The notes below the pieces were generated by a model. It was not told the DNA's origin. It searched no databases and saw nothing but the letters and a program-made list of their open reading frames with translations. From contig NZ_FYEK01000018.1 in the NCBI RefSeq assembly GCF_900187885.1, positions 1-64,000 on the forward strand: a stretch of 64,000 nt of DNA, written 5' to 3'. Every line of letters begins with the position of its first letter. The stretch's first letter is position 1. This document shows positions 60,876 to 64,000 of the stretch, piece by piece. The position numbers were made by a program, and so were the translations under genes. This stretch comes from Thermoflexus hugenholtzii JAD2 (lineage in GTDB: Bacteria > Chloroflexota > Anaerolineae > Thermoflexales > Thermoflexaceae).

Positions 60876-61149
60876 AATTCTTCACGTCCGCGTGACCGAG
60901 GATAGTTTGGTTGTGGATCTGGAGGACGGCCGCACCCTCATGGTGCCTCTGAGCTGGTATCCACGCCTGGTTCATGGGACGCCGGAGGAGCGGCAGAGGT
61001 TTGAGATCGCCGGGGCCGGCTATGGCATCCACTGGCCGGATCTGGATGAGGATGTGAGCGTAGAGGGCTTGCTTCTGGGAAAGCCCTCCGCCGAGAGCCC
61101 GGCGTCCCTGGCCCGGTGGCTGGCCTCCCGAGGGAGGAAGCGGGCCTGA
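60841..61149 (+). CDS. DUF2442 protein
   Basis: 102 residues. DSLVVDLEDGRTLMVPLSWYPRL and GIHWPDLDEDVSVEGLL are typical of DUF2442, which usually follows DUF4160. It has the longer C-terminal tail (about 80-102) seen in some members. It is probably made from the same mRNA as DUF4160. Confidence 0.88.
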   Translation: MTSVVATLVLPKILHVRVTEDSLVVDLEDGRTLMVPLSWYPRLVHGTPEERQRFEIAGAGYGIHWPDLDEDVSVEGLLLGKPSAESPASLARWLASRGRKRA

Positions 61150-61167
61150 GCTCTTCGATACAGGGGC

Positions 61168-61956
61168 TTATCCCTTTTGGGCCGCAGACCTCTGCTCTGC
61201 CCGGCGCGGGCGGGAGCGAGGGGATTTCTCGGCCTTCAGAGATCGGAGCTGTCGGAGCTCCTGTTCGGTGAGCGGACGCCATTGGCCGGGCTTCAGCCGC
61301 CCCAGGGTCACCGATCCGATGCGGATGCGGATGAGGCGGCGCACCGGATGGCCCAGGCGGGCGGCGATACGCCGGATCTGTCGTTTCTTCCCCTCCCGCA
61401 TCTCCACCTCCAGCCAGGTGTGCGCCCCCTCGTAACGGATCACCCGCACCTTCGCCGGCCGGGTCCGCCGGCCGTCCAGGAAGATCCCGCGCCGCCAGCG
61501 CTCCAGGGTTTCCGTCTCCGGTCGTCCTTCCACGAGCACATGGTAAACCTTAGGGTGCTCGTAGCGCGGGTGCGTCAGGCGATGGGCGAGCTCCCCATCG
61601 TTGATCAGGAGGATGAGCCCTTCGCTGCGCGCGTCCAGCCGTCCCACCACGTAAAGGGGCCTCACCGAGGGGACCAGATCATACACGCTGGGTGAAGAGG
61701 AGCCCGGCATGGGGTCCGAGAGCACCCCACGTGGCTTGTAGAGGGCGAATCCCATCAGGGGCGGGATCTTCACCGGCCGTCCGTCCACCCGGATGTCATC
61801 CCGTTCCGGATCGGCGCGCATTCCCAGATGGGCGGGGATCCCGTTCACGGTCACCCGCCCTTGTCGGATCATCTCCTCGCATTCCCGGCGGGAGCCCAGG
61901 CCGGCCCGCGCTAGGATCTTCTGCAGGCGCTCCTGGGGCATGGGGGCTTTCCTCAT
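61168..61956 (-). CDS. rluB: 23S rRNA pseudouridine synthase RluB-type
   Basis: 262 residues. An N-terminal S4 domain (RLQKILARAGLGSRRECEEMI, about 8-28) precedes the RsuA/RluB catalytic domain with the Asp nucleophile in GRLDARSEGLILL (about 102). It isomerises a uridine in 23S rRNA helix 80-93 region. ATG 61956 overlaps the stop of the upstream deacetylase gene (ATGA); ATG 61941 with GAGGAAA is an alternative. A basic tail ends the protein. Confidence 0.9.
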   Translation of the reverse strand: MRKAPMPQERLQKILARAGLGSRRECEEMIRQGRVTVNGIPAHLGMRADPERDDIRVDGRPVKIPPLMGFALYKPRGVLSDPMPGSSSPSVYDLVPSVRPLYVVGRLDARSEGLILLINDGELAHRLTHPRYEHPKVYHVLVEGRPETETLERWRRGIFLDGRRTRPAKVRVIRYEGAHTWLEVEMREGKKRQIRRIAARLGHPVRRLIRIRIGSVTLGRLKPGQWRPLTEQELRQLRSLKAEKSPRSRPRRAEQRSAAQKG

Positions 61957-62972
61957 GGGCCGGTGAATTCTTGGAGCTTCCCGGCCAGCTGGGGCACCCC
62001 ATCTGTTCCTCGTATACGGATCCGTGGCCACAGGAAGCGGTTCTCCAGACGCTCATCGGCCCCGTAGGCGGTGGTCACCGCTCCCCAGAACCGATAGCCC
62101 TCCAGGAACCGGATCAACGTCTCATCGTAAACGGAGGACGGATAGGCGAAGAAGCGCACCGGCCGGCCGGTATGGGCCTCGATGGATTGCTTGCCGCCGA
62201 TGATGTGGTAGAACAGGAAGGCCTCATCCCGCCCGTTGAGCGGGATGTGCTCCCGGCCATGGAGCTGGATCTCCATCCCGGCCTCGCTCATCCGGCGGAT
62301 CTGCTCCCAGGAGAGATAGCGCGGATCCCCTTCATCCGCGCGCCCCGTGAGCACGAAGAAGGTGCCTCGGAAGCCGTAGCGTTGCAGCAAAGGGAAGGCT
62401 TCCTCATAGGCATCCCGGTAGCCGTCATCGAAGGTCAACACGACGGGGCGCGGCGGCAGGGGCTTCCCCTGGGTCAAATGGAAGATGAGGTCGCTCAGGG
62501 AAACCGTCTCGTAACCGGCCTGACGCAGGTATTGCAGATGCGCTTCGAATTGAGAAGGCCGGACGGAGAGATCCAGGCGCAGGCGGTCCGCCCCCGGAGG
62601 CGGGTCGGAGATGTAGTGATACATCAGGATGGGAACCCGCAGGGCGCGAGGGGTTCCGTCGGAAGGCGGCAGCGGCTCCTGGAAAAACGGATAGGGGGTC
62701 GGCGTCGGCGTCCCGGTCGGGGTTGGAATCCGGGTGGGAAGGGGCGTTGCGGTCGGCGGAGGGAGGGTCGGCGTCGAGGAAAGGACGCGCTCCGGGGTCG
62801 GGGTCCCGGTGGGGGTTGGAGAGGTCTGAGGGGCCGTTCCCCAGAAGGGGAGGGCCAGGGCCTGTTGGATACTCAGGAGGATGAGCACGATCAACCCGCC
62901 CGGGAGGGCGATCCCGGCGATCGGAGGCCGCGGGCGCCGCCGGCGCATGGAGGGGATCCGTTTCGGGAACAT
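61953..62972 (-). CDS. Membrane-anchored polysaccharide deacetylase
   Basis: 339 residues. A short Arg-rich start and a membrane helix (about 22-40) lead into a Thr-Pro linker (about 48-95), then a NodB-type deacetylase domain: TFDDGYRDA (motif 1, metal Asp), HGREH (motif 2) and FAYPSSVYD (motif 3). It removes acetyl groups from a wall or capsule polysaccharide. ATG 62972 has GGAGC upstream; ATG 62948 is an alternative. Confidence 0.85.
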   Translation of the reverse strand: MFPKRIPSMRRRRPRPPIAGIALPGGLIVLILLSIQQALALPFWGTAPQTSPTPTGTPTPERVLSSTPTLPPPTATPLPTRIPTPTGTPTPTPYPFFQEPLPPSDGTPRALRVPILMYHYISDPPPGADRLRLDLSVRPSQFEAHLQYLRQAGYETVSLSDLIFHLTQGKPLPPRPVVLTFDDGYRDAYEEAFPLLQRYGFRGTFFVLTGRADEGDPRYLSWEQIRRMSEAGMEIQLHGREHIPLNGRDEAFLFYHIIGGKQSIEAHTGRPVRFFAYPSSVYDETLIRFLEGYRFWGAVTTAYGADERLENRFLWPRIRIRGTDGVPQLAGKLQEFTGP

Positions 62973-63032
62973 CGGAATCAGTGCTCCGGGCTCTGCCTCG
63001 GGGATCCGGGATCCAGTTGTTCCGCCGGGACA

Positions 63033-63066
63033 CAAATCCCCGCATCCCCGGTGAGGGAATGCGGGG
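63033..63066 (-). terminator. Hairpin downstream of tRNA-Glu
   Basis: On the minus strand CCCCGCATTCC-loop-GGGATGCGGGG followed by ATTTGTG. The T-run is weak, so termination may be incomplete and let some transcripts reach the deacetylase gene. Confidence 0.6.
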
Positions 63067-63071
63067 CCAGG

Positions 63072-63145
63072 TGCCCCCGAGGGGATTCGAACCCCTGACC
63101 TCCGCCTTGAAAGGGCGGCGTCCTAGGCCACTAGACGACGGGGGC
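63072..63145 (-). tRNA. tRNA-Glu (UUC)
   Basis: A 74-base cloverleaf: acceptor GCCCCCG/CGGGGGC, anticodon stem-loop CCGCCCTTTCAAGGCGG (anticodon UUC), T-arm AGGGGTTCGAATCCCCT, discriminator A. CCA is not encoded. Confidence 0.95.
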
Positions 63146-63159
63146 GCGTTCCACACTCA

Positions 63160-63168
63160 ATTATACCA
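63160..63168 (-). promoter_or_regulatory. Extended -10 promoter for tRNA-Glu
   Basis: On the minus strand TGGTATAAT, an extended -10 (TGnTATAAT), 14 bases before the tRNA; no good -35 box. Confidence 0.65.
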
Positions 63169-63209
63169 CAATTTGGGGCTGCCTCTCTCTCCGGGAAGGT
63201 GTTCCCGCC

Positions 63210-64000
63210 TCACCGTCGGCGGTGGGCCTCGCGGACGTTGGGGATCTGTTCGATCCGCGCCAGGGCGCGGTGCAGCTGAGCCGCCGAGCGGACCTCCAGG
63301 GTGGCCTGGAAGACGGCGAAGCCGTTGCGGGTGTCCACGCTGATGCGAGCGATGTTGATCTGCTCGTCCTTCAGGACGCCGCTGATCTCGTGGAGCAGGC
63401 CGACGCGGTCGATGGCGGTGATCTCCACCTCTACCGGGTAGCCCTTCTCCCCAGCGGGGAACTGCACCTCAATCAGTCGCTCCGGCGTGCGCACGTTCAG
63501 GATGTTGGGGCAGCTCCGGCGGTGGATGGTAATCCCCCGATTGCGGGTGATGTAGCCGATCACCTCATCTCCGGGCACCGGATTGCAGCAACGGGCCAGC
63601 TGCATCAGAAGACCCTGGGGGTTGTTCTCCACCAGCACCGGCCGGGAGGCGTCGTAGCGCTCCGAGGGAGCCTGGGGCTCCGGGGCGGCCCGCTGCTCCT
63701 CCCGACGCCGTTCCTCCTCCATCCGGATCAGGCGCGGGGCCAGCTGCTCCGGGGAGACGTCGCCCCAGCCGATGGCCGCCAGCAGGTCCTCCGGCTCCTT
63801 GTAGCCGAACTCGGCGTAAAGCCGGCGCGCCGCCTCATCCACCGAGAAGGGCACCCCCAGGCGCCGGATCTCCTGGGCCAGGATCTCCCGCCCGTGGACG
63901 ATGTTCTCCGCCCGGCCCTGCTGTTTGAACCACTGGCGGATCTTCTGACGGGCCCGCGAGGTCTTCACGTAGCCCTTGGCCGGATCCAGCCAGTCGCGGC
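63210..64000 (-). CDS. relA: RelA/SpoT bifunctional (p)ppGpp synthetase/hydrolase, C-terminal part
   Basis: Only the last 263 codons or so lie in the window; the enzymatic HD and synthetase domains are beyond 64000. Seen: DPAKGYVKTSRARQKIRQWFK (the segment after the TGS domain), a zinc-finger-like domain with CCNPVPGDEVIGYITRNRG and a downstream Cys, and an ACT domain (IDRVGLLHEISGVL) at the C-terminus. These regulatory domains sense ribosome state. The frame is open to the window edge. Confidence 0.9.
   Translation of the reverse strand, partial: RDWLDPAKGYVKTSRARQKIRQWFKQQGRAENIVHGREILAQEIRRLGVPFSVDEAARRLYAEFGYKEPEDLLAAIGWGDVSPEQLAPRLIRMEEERRREEQRAAPEPQAPSERYDASRPVLVENNPQGLLMQLARCCNPVPGDEVIGYITRNRGITIHRRSCPNILNVRTPERLIEVQFPAGEKGYPVEVEITAIDRVGLLHEISGVLKDEQINIARISVDTRNGFAVFQATLEVRSAAQLHRALARIEQIPNVREAHRRR

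Overview
The window is a GC-rich bacterial chromosome segment (about two thirds G+C by eye). It most resembles a thermophilic member of the Chloroflexota, perhaps close to Thermoflexus. The assignment is an inference from three features: several surface proteins with Thr-Pro-rich linkers joined to LysM, C39 peptidase or deacetylase domains; a CRISPR repeat that ends in the same 8-nt handle as Thermus type III repeats; and the general gene repertoire. No rRNA lies in the window, so the taxon is not proven.

Layout. 1-2605: the start of an unknown gene, dnaA (minus), and a GC-rich intergenic stretch with four same-orientation DnaA-box-like 9-mers, the best candidate for oriC. 2606-5689: rmlB, a leader with two hairpin elements and a strong promoter, then a CRISPR array of 21 intact repeats plus one degenerate repeat and 21 spacers, with no cas genes in the window. 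5690-16668: a DEAH helicase, an M20 dipeptidase and a tandem ThyX-like protein on the minus strand, then pyrimidine nucleoside phosphorylase, a small membrane protein, selA, rsmG and an orphan ABC permease on the plus strand. 16828-28735: polA with intact proofreading residues, an M24 peptidase, a 2-hydroxyacid dehydrogenase, and a tightly packed HD hydrolase / LysM / zinc-ribbon cold-shock / recO block. 28721-37668: HEAT, AEC transporter and peptidase-MA genes, DedA, an XPB-N-like protein, a LysM lipoprotein and a GT39-like enzyme.

37626-44618 is the metabolic centrepiece: one minus-strand, mostly overlapping operon hdrC-hdrB-hdrA-mvhD-mvhG-mvhA plus a hydrogenase maturation protease. It encodes a complete Hdr-Mvh type electron-bifurcating [NiFe] hydrogenase/heterodisulfide-reductase-like complex. 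About 3 kb away lies nrfHA (ammonia-forming cytochrome c nitrite reductase). Both operons have the same palindrome, TGTGAA-N4-TTCACT, upstream, and the hdr operon has a second related site. Common control by a redox or nitrogen-oxide regulator (CRP/FNR/HcpR- or Rex-like) is therefore likely; this is the most interesting new observation.

49277-54595 is a histidine operon, hisH-hisA-(nucleotidyltransferase)-hisF-(queuosine-precursor transporter)-hisIE-hisD, with two non-histidine genes embedded. It is followed by tRNA-Lys and speE. 55808-64000 carries a C39/TPR protein, an uncharacterised protein with possible nucleotidyltransferase character, an MFS transporter, rpsL with an insertion in S12, an AT-rich DUF4160/DUF2442 pair, rluB, a polysaccharide deacetylase, tRNA-Glu and the C-terminal part of a RelA/SpoT protein.

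Dispersed non-coding elements are common: a 130-140 bp element in three copies (11.15, 13.22 and 19.80 kb), 'GGAGGGGCTTCAGCCCC'-type repeats, and an 80-bp MITE-like element with 11-bp terminal inverted repeats near 45.0 kb.
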